Below are positions 51,701 to 59,834 of a stretch of 64,000 nt of DNA, piece after piece (position 1 is the first letter of the stretch; each line of letters opens with the position of its first letter). Location of the stretch: assembly GCA_937872385.1 (NCBI GenBank), contig CALMSO010000086.1, positions 62,001 to 126,000 of the forward strand. The letters run 5' to 3'. The translations under genes were made by a program, and so were the position numbers. The notes under the pieces were generated by a model, which did no database searches, was not told the DNA's origin, and saw nothing but the letters and a program-made list of their open reading frames with translations. The DNA is from an uncultured Saprospiraceae bacterium. Lineage in GTDB: Bacteria; Bacteroidota; Bacteroidia; Chitinophagales; Saprospiraceae.

Positions 51701-54536
51701 GATCGAAAGCAGCGGTACGGTTTCCTTTCACAATGCGTTGTTTTCCAACATAGAAGGCACTTCTACTGTGCAAGTTCGTTTTGGCAACACCCTGACTTTC
51801 AACCGGTTAGAATTTAGAAATAACGGAACCATGCTGGGGCAGAGCATCGCCGATTCGCTCATCTTTTCAGCGGGTAAGGCCTATCGCCTCGATGTGAATC
51901 ACAATCAACGCGTAAACGAATATTTTCAAGTGCTGGGCAACAATTGCAATTCCATAGAATTATCTTCCACTTTAGCGGGCATGCGCTCGGTGGTGGAAAT
52001 GAACGGTGGCAACGTGCGTGGCGATTTCATTCAAATGCGCGACCAAGAAGGCCGCGGCAGCACGCAGTTTTTTGCTGGTGCAAACAGTACCAATATTGGC
52101 AATAGCAATATCAACTGGATATTCGACACGCCCCGTGAGTACGCGGAAGAGGGCATCCTCGGCGAAGACGTGGTGCTTTGCAATACTAATGCGCTGGTGC
52201 TGGACGCCAATACCTTCAACCCCAACGAACAATACCGCTGGCAGGATGGCAGTACCAATGCTACTTTCAATGTGACCCAACCCGGCATTTACTGGGTGGA
52301 AGTATCGTACGACAACAACTGTGTACTGCGCGACTCGGTGAATGTGCTGCCAGCTCAGGCCTTTGCACCTGCATTGCCTGGCGATACCGACCTTTGCGAA
52401 GGCGAAACCCTACTGCTCGATCCGGGATTGGGATTAGTAGGCGTACGCTTCCTTTGGCAGGACGGTAGCACCGAGCCAACCTTCACGGTGACGCAAGCAG
52501 GTACGTACAAAGTCACTCTAGAACTTTCCGGCTGCGAAGCCAGCGACTCGTTGGAAGTGCGTTACACATCCACGCCGGTGTTCGACTTGGGTGCTGCGCA
52601 AACGCTTTGCCCCGGCGAAACCACAATGCTGAATGCGAATTATCCCAATATGGCTGAATATCGTTGGCAGGATGGCTCCACCAATGCGAGCTTTACCGTC
52701 ACCCAGCCTGGCGTTTATACCCTCGGTATTACCGAAAATGGCTGCACCGGACGCGATTCGGTTGAGGTATTTTACAATGCGCCTTTCAATCTCAATATCG
52801 GCAACGACACCACTTTTTGTGAAAACAGCCAGTTGACGCTTAGCGCGAATGTATCCGGAGCTACCTACCGCTGGTCAGACGGCAGTACCAACGCTACCCT
52901 AACGCTCGGCGTGCCCGGCATTTACTGGCTGGAAGCTACGCTCGACAATTGTACCGAGCGCGACAGCGTGACTGTAACCGAACAACCGCTGCCGCGTTTT
53001 GACCTCGGCACGGCAACTACCTTCTGCGAAGGCGAAACCACCACCTTAGATGGTACCAGCCTTATCGGCAATGCCACTTACGAATGGAACGACGGTAGCA
53101 CCACGCCCCAGCTCACTGTGAATAGTGCTGGAGTTTATCGCCTCACGGCCACGCTCAATGGCTGCAGCTTCAGCGACGAGCGCGCGCTGGTGTTCAATCC
53201 GCTGCCAACACTCGACCTCGGCGACGACCAAACGCGCTGCGAGGGCGAAACCGCCATCCTCATGGCTACCAACGCCGGTGCAACGTATCGCTGGCAAGAT
53301 GGCAGCACCAATGATCGCTTCGCTGTGACTACCAGTGGCTTATATACAGTCGAAGTTAATCTCAACGGTTGCTTGCGCAGCGACAGTGTCCAATTTACCT
53401 TCAATCCGCTACCGGTATTCAGCTTAGGCGTTGATACTACCCTTTGCGAAGGGGAATCCCTGCCTTTGACGGCAAACGTAGCCAACGCTACCTTCCTCTG
53501 GAATGACAATAGCACCGCGCCCACGCGCACCATTAGCGCAGCCGGGCTGTTTTGGCTGGAAGTAAGCCTTGACGGGTGCAGCCGCCGCGACAGTATTGCT
53601 GTGCAATTTGTGACTATCCCCGATAACTTTCTGGGCAATGACCTCACGCTCTGTGAAGGCGAAACCCGCACCCTCGATCCAGGTATTCCAGGCGCTACCT
53701 ACCGCTGGCAGGATGGCAGTACCAATGCCACTTTCACCGTAACCCAAGCCGGCAGTATTAATGTAGAAGCCCGCGTCAGTGGCTGTAGCGGTGAAGACAG
53801 CATCGAAGCTTTTTTCAATCCATTGCCGCGCTTTACCCTCGGCCGCGATACCTCGCTGTGCAGCGGCGAAACGCTCGAACTGCGCACCAACGTCGTAGCC
53901 GATGCCATTCGCTGGCAAGATGGCAGCACCGGCCCTACCCTAACGCTTAGCACATCGGGGCTTTATTGGGCGCAAGCCACGCGCAACGGCTGCTCTTGGG
54001 CAGATTCCTTACAGGTGCAAGTGCTCAATGCCCCGCAATTTTCGCTGGGCGACGACATTTTAGCCTGCGACGATACGCCTGTCGTATTGCAAGCCAATAC
54101 CAATGCCGAGCGCTTCCTGTGGTCGGAAGGTAGTACTACACCTAATTTGACGGTGGATAAACCCGGCGTTTATACACTCGAAGCCAGCAATGGCCGCTGC
54201 GCTACGGTCAGCTCTGTACAAGTGGATTTCCGGCGTTGCTTAGACTTCAAGCTCTTTGCACCCAATGCTTTCTCACCCGATGGCGACGGCGTGAACGATG
54301 TGTTCCAGCCCTATTTCCAAGAAGAAATCGTGGTACGCAGCTATGTGATGCGCATTTTCGACCGCTGGGGCAATCTTATTTTCATCTCTGACGAATGGTC
54401 GCGGGGCTGGGACGGCTCGTGGAGCGGGCAAAGGATGCCCACTGGGGTTTATTTGTACCAAATCATTATAGCCTACACCGACGACCGCGGCGAAGGACAA
54501 GCGACCTTTGCTGGCGACGTGGTCTTGCTGCGGTAA
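48792..54536 (+). CDS. Giant repeat protein with type B T9SS sorting domain
   Basis: A 1914-residue secreted protein with a signal peptide ending ISASGA. The N-terminal 1100 residues hold three large modules, each opening with a YWVGGxGNWxDxxxW motif (residues ~23, ~395, ~761) followed by VFFDANSF. Residues ~1115-1815 are ten Ig-like repeats of about 70 residues, with the theme LGxDxTLCEGET, YRWQDGSTNATFTVTQAG and NGCxxxDSVxVxFNPLP, each with two cysteines. The C-terminus (~1818-1914, APNAFSPDGDGVNDVF, GWDGSWSGQRMPTGVYLYQI) is the gliding-motility-associated type B tail for export by the type IX system. Probably a surface adhesin or matrix protein. Confidence 0.92.
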   Translation: MMKRFNILPLLLLFSISASGADYYWVGGAGNWSDISKWATTSGGTTQHNQIPTADDRVIFDANSFTGPGQVVTVNNQTIFCRDMIWDGVTGNPRFVGPADFSINIFGSLRLSAAMSFDFEGDVRFVAGDGGHEIDLAGHTLRRDVFFDGNNGTWTLQSDFILNRLLTIAAGTLNTNDQEIRCQHLRVRATNPVMLNLSSSRLLATGIPFPDATFPGIIYPVVEFFADMLTLNAANSTIELSSDNPFFQGRGMGDLALGTLLFSNTAGNGRLFSEPTLSFRFQRVEMRNDTRIEGMHNLGNLVLGPGKTFIFQAGRTYNLSALTAEGSCIAPIQLFSSSPGETVTFVSNAATISGDYLSLRDIHGTGSANYTADNSADLGNNTGWTIMPKANNQLYWVGGTGNWYDAANWSFTSGGPGGACVPTAGDDVFFDANSFNAANGVVTINVENAYCRSMDWTGATGNPRLEGTVDQNIRIFGSLTFIANMQLPFAGNFYFEGSSPGNTITSAGKVLRRDAIFNGSGDWTLLDDFEAETDIILMQGRLNSNDQTVTCQLFDARFPSARALSMGSSTFVLRYLQTNNKQRSYVLWQATSTNFQLDAGTSTIDFQFFGFMYHYGEPPLNYNRIITRRWIDFRNQGENFSAVTQPVFIDYLTTETEGRYFGHHVINRWELTPAYAHQIGRRDTLTVTEIIAPVICEGMIEIRCVEDDDIAYFIATQDQTIENFILKDVHSIGPGTVTANNSVDLGNTDGWVINDRAPRDLYWVGGAGSWFDTARWSLSSGGPGGECLPTPVDNVFFDANSFTAPNQFVNADDGRYAYCHNMTWEGVTQTPRLSMYILNAFGSVTLVPQMTVNNFNNLRLRSENPGQTLTTAGHRFFNFLLAGSGSWIVQDEVRASFIGHENGTFNSNDAPIFIQYYYYAASTASPKLLQLGESYWMIEGALPYSFAVFTNNLTIEPGTSVIEMQHPNAQIESSGTVSFHNALFSNIEGTSTVQVRFGNTLTFNRLEFRNNGTMLGQSIADSLIFSAGKAYRLDVNHNQRVNEYFQVLGNNCNSIELSSTLAGMRSVVEMNGGNVRGDFIQMRDQEGRGSTQFFAGANSTNIGNSNINWIFDTPREYAEEGILGEDVVLCNTNALVLDANTFNPNEQYRWQDGSTNATFNVTQPGIYWVEVSYDNNCVLRDSVNVLPAQAFAPALPGDTDLCEGETLLLDPGLGLVGVRFLWQDGSTEPTFTVTQAGTYKVTLELSGCEASDSLEVRYTSTPVFDLGAAQTLCPGETTMLNANYPNMAEYRWQDGSTNASFTVTQPGVYTLGITENGCTGRDSVEVFYNAPFNLNIGNDTTFCENSQLTLSANVSGATYRWSDGSTNATLTLGVPGIYWLEATLDNCTERDSVTVTEQPLPRFDLGTATTFCEGETTTLDGTSLIGNATYEWNDGSTTPQLTVNSAGVYRLTATLNGCSFSDERALVFNPLPTLDLGDDQTRCEGETAILMATNAGATYRWQDGSTNDRFAVTTSGLYTVEVNLNGCLRSDSVQFTFNPLPVFSLGVDTTLCEGESLPLTANVANATFLWNDNSTAPTRTISAAGLFWLEVSLDGCSRRDSIAVQFVTIPDNFLGNDLTLCEGETRTLDPGIPGATYRWQDGSTNATFTVTQAGSINVEARVSGCSGEDSIEAFFNPLPRFTLGRDTSLCSGETLELRTNVVADAIRWQDGSTGPTLTLSTSGLYWAQATRNGCSWADSLQVQVLNAPQFSLGDDILACDDTPVVLQANTNAERFLWSEGSTTPNLTVDKPGVYTLEASNGRCATVSSVQVDFRRCLDFKLFAPNAFSPDGDGVNDVFQPYFQEEIVVRSYVMRIFDRWGNLIFISDEWSRGWDGSWSGQRMPTGVYLYQIIIAYTDDRGEGQATFAGDVVLLR
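52233..52261 (+). repeat. 29-nt direct repeat, copy 1, in the giant repeat protein gene
   Basis: The 29 bases from TACCGCTGGCAGGATGGCAG onward are identical to 53700-53728. The copies are 1467 bp apart, exactly 489 codons. Confidence 0.85.
53700..53728 (+). repeat. 29-nt direct repeat, copy 2, in the giant repeat protein gene
   Basis: Identical to 52233-52261. Recombination between the two would delete seven Ig-like repeats without shifting the frame. Confidence 0.85.
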
Positions 54537-54554
54537 ACGCCTGCCATATCAGCA

Positions 54555-54591
54555 AAAACGGGCTGAGTGATGCATTCACTTAGCCCGTTTT
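54555..54591 (+). terminator. Intrinsic terminator of the giant repeat protein gene
   Basis: A 16-bp stem (54555-54570 with 54576-54591, ACGGGCT core, one G-U pair in RNA) with a 5-nt loop, 18 nt after the stop. The 3' arm ends in TTTT, and the 5' arm begins AAAA, so it could work in both directions. Confidence 0.85.
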
Positions 54592-54650
54592 CAATAAAAC
54601 AAGACGTGCTTTTTTCAAATAAGTGACTCGATAATAAGCAGTTAGGCTTT

Positions 54651-54842
54651 TGTTATACCATTTACGGTTTGCGAAGTCTGATTTACGATTTTATGAAATA
54701 TTGAAAACAAACTTTTGAGTATAAACAAGTATGTCATTTCCAATTGAAAAGGGTATCATACCAATTTTAATGCGTCGTGATGTATTCATGGTTTTACAAT
54801 TGCTTGACTATCAATCCCGCTCATCGCTCATTGATAACCAAC
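54651..54842 (-). repeat. Dispersed repeat family, copy B (without the MITE)
   Basis: Read on the minus strand, this segment aligns to 15419-15488 plus 15718-15813 and lacks the 214-bp element found in copy A. Shared blocks include ATTGATAGTCAA, AAATTGGTATRATA, AATTGGAAAT and CTTCGCAAA. It fills most of the gap between the terminator and the kbl promoter; nothing coding is seen. Confidence 0.7.
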
Positions 54843-54902
54843 GCACTATTTAGCTAACGTCCGTTATACCCTTCGAACAATCACGCTTCGGCTTATTTTT
54901 TG

Positions 54903-54910
54903 TATTTTTG
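54903..54910 (+). promoter_or_regulatory. Possible -7 box of kbl
   Basis: TATTTTTG matches TAnnTTTG, 54 nt before the kbl ATG at 54965. No good -33 is seen. Confidence 0.35.
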
Positions 54911-54964
54911 TTGCCATTATTCGGTAATCCGGACCATCATCAAAAACAAAACCATACTAAGCTT

Positions 54965-56155
54965 ATGTTTACAACCGTAGAAACTGCTTTGGAGCAAGAA
55001 TTACAGGAAATCCGCAGGGCTGGACTGTACAAGGAAGAACGTATCATCACGACGCCGCAGGGCGCGGCCATTCGCACCGATCAAGGATTGGAAGTACTTA
55101 ATTTCTGTGCTAACAACTACCTCGGGCTGTCGTCGCACCCGGAAGTAATCGAAGCAGCTAAGGCAGCGATTGATTCGCATGGCTTTGGCTTGTCGTCGGT
55201 GCGTTTTATTTGCGGAACGCAGGATATTCACAAGCAATTGGAAGCCAAAATCGCCGAATTTCTTGGTACGGAAGACAGCATTCTTTATGCAGCCTGCTTC
55301 GATGCCAATGGCGGGCTTTTCGAGCCGTTGCTCGGCCCCGAAGATGCTATCATTTCCGACGAGCTCAACCACGCCAGTATCATTGACGGCATCCGCCTGT
55401 GCAAAGCGCAGCGCCTGCGCTACAAACACAACGACATGAGCGACCTCGAAGCGCAACTCCAGCAGGCACAGGGCGCGCGCCGCCGGCTCATCTTCACCGA
55501 CGGCTCTTTCTCGATGGACGGGACCATTGCCCAACTTGACAAAATTTGCGATCTCGCTGATAAATACGATGCAATGGTGGGCATTGATGAATGCCACTCA
55601 ACGGGTTTTCTCGGCAAAACTGGGCGCGGCACGCACGAATATCGCGGTGTAATGGGGCGCGTTGACATCATCACCGGTACGCTCGGCAAGGCACTCGGCG
55701 GAGCCAGCGGGGGCTTCACTGCCGCCAAACAGGAAATTGTGGATATGCTGCGACAGCGCTCGCGGCCCTATTTGTTTTCCAATACGGTGGCGCCGTCCAT
55801 CGTAGGTGCATCTATCAAAGTCTTAGACTTGCTCAGCAGTTCTACCCAACTGCGCGACAAGTTGGAACGCAACACGCAGTACTTCCGCCAGGCGATGACG
55901 CTGGCAGGTTTTGACATTATACCCGGCGAGCACCCTATTGTACCGATCATGCTGTACGATGCGCCGCTGGCACAACAATTTGCTGCCAAATTGCTCGAAG
56001 AAGGCATTTACGTCATCGGATTTTTCTATCCCGTAGTGCCCAAAGGCAAGGCGCGTATCCGGGTGCAAATATCCGCCGCACACGAGCCGGAGCACCTCGA
56101 AAAAGCCATCGCCGCTTTCAGCAAAGTAGGCAGGGAACTCGGCGTGTTGGCGTAG
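54965..56155 (+). CDS. kbl: Glycine C-acetyltransferase
   Basis: A 396-residue PLP enzyme of the alpha-oxoamine synthase family; start ATG at 54965 ([20 protein letters not shown]). Key parts: [74 protein letters not shown], and the PLP-lysine loop [14 protein letters not shown] (Lys242). This pattern is that of 2-amino-3-ketobutyrate CoA ligase, which makes or breaks 2-amino-3-oxobutanoate in threonine degradation. Threonine dehydrogenase is not adjacent. A serine palmitoyltransferase-type paralogue is a less likely reading. Confidence 0.92.
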   Translation: MFTTVETALEQELQEIRRAGLYKEERIITTPQGAAIRTDQGLEVLNFCANNYLGLSSHPEVIEAAKAAIDSHGFGLSSVRFICGTQDIHKQLEAKIAEFLGTEDSILYAACFDANGGLFEPLLGPEDAIISDELNHASIIDGIRLCKAQRLRYKHNDMSDLEAQLQQAQGARRRLIFTDGSFSMDGTIAQLDKICDLADKYDAMVGIDECHSTGFLGKTGRGTHEYRGVMGRVDIITGTLGKALGGASGGFTAAKQEIVDMLRQRSRPYLFSNTVAPSIVGASIKVLDLLSSSTQLRDKLERNTQYFRQAMTLAGFDIIPGEHPIVPIMLYDAPLAQQFAAKLLEEGIYVIGFFYPVVPKGKARIRVQISAAHEPEHLEKAIAAFSKVGRELGVLA

Positions 56156-56315
56156 TATTTTTTAGGAAAAGTGTACAGGATGCGCCACAATTAAAAGGGC
56201 AAAAATGAGCGTTTGGTACAAACAAATTGTATTTTTTACAATTACTATTGGAAAGGCGGTGCAATTCTGTTAAATTTGTAGCAACCGCTATTCGCTCATT
56301 AAAAATCACTAAGCC

Positions 56316-57986
56316 GTGAATTATCTTTCTGCCCGACACCGCCCCGCACTGATCCGTGAATTGAGCAACCGGCACTTCGACCTTGTCGTGATTGGGGGTG
56401 GCATCACTGGCGCGGGTATTGCGCTCGACGCTGCTGCGCGTGGTATGCAGGTTGCCTTAGTAGAAATGAATGATTTTGCCGCCGGCACCAGTAGCAAGTC
56501 CACCAAATTGATTCACGGCGGTTTGCGCTATCTCAAACAGTTTGAAATTGCCTTGGTACGCGAAGTCGGGCGCGAGCGGGCCATCGTGCATCGGCTGGCT
56601 CCGCATTTGGTATCGGCAGAAAAAATGTTACTCCCGCTCACCGAAGGTGGTACTTATGGCGCTATGGCTACTTCCATGGGCTTGTTAGTTTATGACTGGT
56701 TGGCGAATGTAAAAGGCGATGACCGGCGCAAGATGCTCAGCCGGGAAGCTACCCTCGCCGAAGAGCCACTCCTGCGCCGCGACAGGCTCAAGGGTGGCGG
56801 CATGTACGCCGAATATCGCACCGACGATGCCCGCCTGACAATGGAAATCGTCAAAACGGCAGCCCAATATGGAGCTTTGAGTATCAATTACGTCAAAGCA
56901 GAAGCTTTTTTATACGATGAAAATCAGCGCATTAAGGGTGTACAATGCCAAGATCTGCTCAACGACGAAACTTTCGCGGTGCAAGCTGCGTACGTAGTAA
57001 GTGCTGCGGGGCCTTGGGTAGATGAACTGCGCGCCAAGGATAACTCGCTGAATGGCAAGCATTTGTTTCATTCCAAAGGGGTACACCTGGTGGTGCCGCA
57101 CGAGCGCCTGCCGCTCCGGCATTCGGTGTATTTTGATGTGCCTGACGGCCGCATGATGTTTGCGATACCGCGCCACCGCACTACCTACATCGGTACAACG
57201 GACACGCCTTATCACGGCGATCTCAATCAGGTGTTGAGCACCCGCGAAGATGCCGAATATATTCTCGATGCGGTCAATAATATGTTTCCTGAAGCACGGC
57301 TTACCTTAAATGACGTAGAATCAAGCTGGGCGGGGCTGCGGCCGCTCATTCACGAGGAGGGAAAATCCGCTTCGGAGATGTCGCGCAAGGACGAGCTTTT
57401 TGAATCGGAGTCTGGGTTGATTTCAATTGCCGGTGGCAAACTGACGGGTTATCGAAAAATGGCGGAAAAAGTGGTCAATCTGATTGCCCGAAAATTCAAA
57501 CAGCAAGCCAAAGACTTTGCGCCTTGTCAAACGAGTCAAATTCCACTGTCTGGCGGGCCATTTCAAAACGAACAGGCCGTGCAAGTCTATCGTGGCAGCA
57601 TTGCGCAGCGCATAGCCAGCATGGGGCTGGAAGCGTATTACGCCGATTATCTCATCGCCAACTACGGCCGCCAAACCGAGACCATCCTCGACCAGTACTA
57701 CCCGCGGCAGAACGCCCCGGAAATCGCGCTGCTACGCGCCGAATTGCAGTTTGCATTAGCACACGAAATGGTCTGTACAGCCCTTGATTTTTTCAACCGC
57801 CGCACCGGACGCCTGTATTTTCACATCGGCAGCATCGAACCCGCTCTCGAAATTATTCTACAAGATATGCAAGCCGACGCGCAATGGAGCGCACAACGCG
57901 TAGCCCAAGAACGGGCCGAAGTATTGCAAGCCATTCGTGAAGTTTCGATGTTCGCAAGCCAAAAAGCCACACAATTAGGTAGATAA
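56316..57986 (+). CDS. glpD: FAD-dependent glycerol-3-phosphate dehydrogenase
   Basis: A 556-residue flavoenzyme with a GTG start at 56316. FAD site: FDLVVIGGGITGAGIALDAA (~residues 21-40); then DFAAGTSSKSTKLIHGGLRY, the family signature, VLSAAGPWVDELR-like VVSAAGPWVDEL, and TTYIGTTDTPYHGDL. The C-terminal helical domain ends LQAIREVSMFAS. It oxidises glycerol 3-phosphate to dihydroxyacetone phosphate and feeds electrons to quinone at the membrane. No glpK or glpF gene is adjacent. Confidence 0.95.
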   Translation: MNYLSARHRPALIRELSNRHFDLVVIGGGITGAGIALDAAARGMQVALVEMNDFAAGTSSKSTKLIHGGLRYLKQFEIALVREVGRERAIVHRLAPHLVSAEKMLLPLTEGGTYGAMATSMGLLVYDWLANVKGDDRRKMLSREATLAEEPLLRRDRLKGGGMYAEYRTDDARLTMEIVKTAAQYGALSINYVKAEAFLYDENQRIKGVQCQDLLNDETFAVQAAYVVSAAGPWVDELRAKDNSLNGKHLFHSKGVHLVVPHERLPLRHSVYFDVPDGRMMFAIPRHRTTYIGTTDTPYHGDLNQVLSTREDAEYILDAVNNMFPEARLTLNDVESSWAGLRPLIHEEGKSASEMSRKDELFESESGLISIAGGKLTGYRKMAEKVVNLIARKFKQQAKDFAPCQTSQIPLSGGPFQNEQAVQVYRGSIAQRIASMGLEAYYADYLIANYGRQTETILDQYYPRQNAPEIALLRAELQFALAHEMVCTALDFFNRRTGRLYFHIGSIEPALEIILQDMQADAQWSAQRVAQERAEVLQAIREVSMFASQKATQLGR

Positions 57987-58027
57987 TAGATTTCAGACGC
58001 CAGATGCCAGATTTCAGAACGGGACAA

Positions 58028-58192
58028 TGTTTGCTATTTGCTATTTGCTTTTCGCTGTTTGCTATTTGCTGTTCGCCGCACAGTTAGTAGGCCTTATATC
58101 CTCAACCTCTAACCCTTCTAAACCCTCTAAACCCTCTAAACCCCTTTCTAACCCCCTCTAACCCTTTTAACCCTTCTAAACCTTCTAACCCT
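58028..58192. repeat. Low-complexity tracts TTTGCTAT and CCCTCTAAA
   Basis: Downstream of glpD, imperfect tandem copies of TTTGCTAT (58028-58072) are followed by imperfect copies of a CCCTCTAAA/CCCTTCTAA unit (58101-58192). Related tracts occur at 4637-4690 and a short TTTGCTAT pair at 22021-22034. The pyrimidine-rich tract resembles eukaryotic telomere repeats only superficially. Confidence 0.75.
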
Positions 58193-58233
58193 ATTCCCTT
58201 TTAAACCGCAAATCAAAACCCGTGTCCCAAGGG

Positions 58234-59799
58234 CTACCCGACTTTTACCAACCGTTTCGTACGCACCTGATTGCCGATTTGCAAGCGATAAAAATACGTT
58301 CCGACCGGCAGCCTTGAGCCTTCCAAAGGAATCCGATGCGCCCCTGCGCCGAGGTTTTGATTGGTCAATACCTGCACTTCGCCACCGATGGCGTTGAAAA
58401 GACTTAGCCGCACCCAAGCGGGCCGTTCCAGCGTAAAGCCAATCTGCGCCCAGCCATCGAAAGGATTGGGCCAGGCTTCAATTTTAAAATCATCGAGCAG
58501 CGGCGTTTGGGCAGCGGTAGTCATGCGGCAATCTTCAATGATGGGCAATTTTTGGAAGTTTTCGTGCAGCAACGAGCGTACCGCGCTTTCTTCCAACTCG
58601 AACCAGTCCACCAACAAGGAGCCATACACGTCCCGAAAATCGTACTGCATCGGCACCCCTTCACTGGGATGCACATCGCGGTGTATTTCAGGATTTTCGC
58701 CGAGCATACCCGGCCGGATGCAGGAACCAAACAAAATCAGCGGCGCTGCAGTGCCATGATCGGTGCCGAGACTCTCGTTGGAGCGAATTTTGCGTCCGAA
58801 TTCGGAAAAGGTCATGCCTACTACGCGGTGCTCCAATCCCTGCGCTTTCAGGTCATTCTGGAAAGTAGCAATCGCATTCGACACCATTTCCAGCAGGGTC
58901 GCGTGCTCACCCACCATGGGATTGCCCTCTACCACCTGAGCGGCGTGCGTATCAAACCCGCCGATATTGACCACGTAAATTTTGGTTTGCAAGCCTCCGG
59001 AAATGAGCAAGGCTACATTTTTCAACTGTCGGGCCAAGCGATTGCCCTCGGCGTATTCAGCCTGGTTGGAGCCGAGATTAGCTGCTTCGGTTATTTTTTC
59101 GGAATAGGCGTTGGTCTGGACAATCGAGGTGCGCAAAAAGTCTAATTCATTGCCATAAGGCGTATCCGGCCGCACATCTCCTTCGCTTTCAAAAAGCGGA
59201 AACAGATTGAAGGGGTCTTCCAGCGCCATGCTATAATTGGCAATAGTGCCTTGGCAGGTTTCGGAAACGATACTACCCATTGTAATGGCAAAAGGATGCG
59301 GATACTGCCCATTCGGATAGCCTTCCGGGAAACCTGGATATTCCGCATCGAAGTGACGCCCCAGCCAGCCGGTATTCCAGAACTTTTCGGCGGGAGAGCC
59401 GGAGGTCCAGATGTCAATCGAACGAAAATGCGAGCGATTCTGGTTCGGATAACCTACGCTTTGCACCACGCCCACGCGCGCGTCGTCGTACAAAACTTTG
59501 AGTGCTTTCATCGCCGGGTGGAAGCCGGTCAGGTCATCTACTTTGAGCAGCTCGTTTTCCGGGATGAGAATATTGCTGCGCACCGCCGCCAAGCCGCTGT
59601 ACTGGTCGCGGGGGATAATCATATTTAAGCCATCGTTGCCGCCATTCATTTGTATCAACACCAGCACCTTGTCGCTTTCGGGGTCAATCATATTGAATAA
59701 TGCCGACTGAGACATAGCCGACAGCCGTAAACCATTCAGCAGAATAGGCAAGCTTACAGCCGTAGCGCCCGCAGATTTTAGGAAATTTCTTCTTTGCAT
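58234..59799 (-). CDS. DUF1501 protein with type A T9SS sorting tail
   Basis: A 521-residue exported protein. The N-terminus QRRNFLKSAGATAVSLPILL is a twin-arginine-type signal. The DUF1501 domain includes VLIQMNGGNDGLNMIIPRDQ, GFHPAMKALKVLYDDARVGV, VNIGGFDTHAAQVVEGNPMV, MTFSEFGRKIRSNESLGTDH and GTAAPLILFGSC, a sulfatase/alkaline-phosphatase-like fold. The last ~85 residues (IEAWPNPFDGWAQIGF, LPVGTYFYRLQIGNQVRTKR) are a type A Por-secretion tail. Encoded just after the DUF1800 gene, its usual partner. Function unknown. Confidence 0.92.
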   Translation of the reverse strand: MQRRNFLKSAGATAVSLPILLNGLRLSAMSQSALFNMIDPESDKVLVLIQMNGGNDGLNMIIPRDQYSGLAAVRSNILIPENELLKVDDLTGFHPAMKALKVLYDDARVGVVQSVGYPNQNRSHFRSIDIWTSGSPAEKFWNTGWLGRHFDAEYPGFPEGYPNGQYPHPFAITMGSIVSETCQGTIANYSMALEDPFNLFPLFESEGDVRPDTPYGNELDFLRTSIVQTNAYSEKITEAANLGSNQAEYAEGNRLARQLKNVALLISGGLQTKIYVVNIGGFDTHAAQVVEGNPMVGEHATLLEMVSNAIATFQNDLKAQGLEHRVVGMTFSEFGRKIRSNESLGTDHGTAAPLILFGSCIRPGMLGENPEIHRDVHPSEGVPMQYDFRDVYGSLLVDWFELEESAVRSLLHENFQKLPIIEDCRMTTAAQTPLLDDFKIEAWPNPFDGWAQIGFTLERPAWVRLSLFNAIGGEVQVLTNQNLGAGAHRIPLEGSRLPVGTYFYRLQIGNQVRTKRLVKVG

Positions 59800-59834
59800 G
59801 ATTTTAAGTGTTACAAGAATGAAAAAATGGCGCT

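Noticed and set aside
52137..54240. Repeats that might be taken for a CRISPR or other DNA array
   Set aside because: They are degenerate, about 210 bp long, and follow the codon frame of a protein with ten Ig-like repeats.
58101..58192. Telomere or chromosome-end signal
   Set aside because: The CCCTCTAAA tract is irregular, internal, and flanked by ordinary genes; all else is bacterial.
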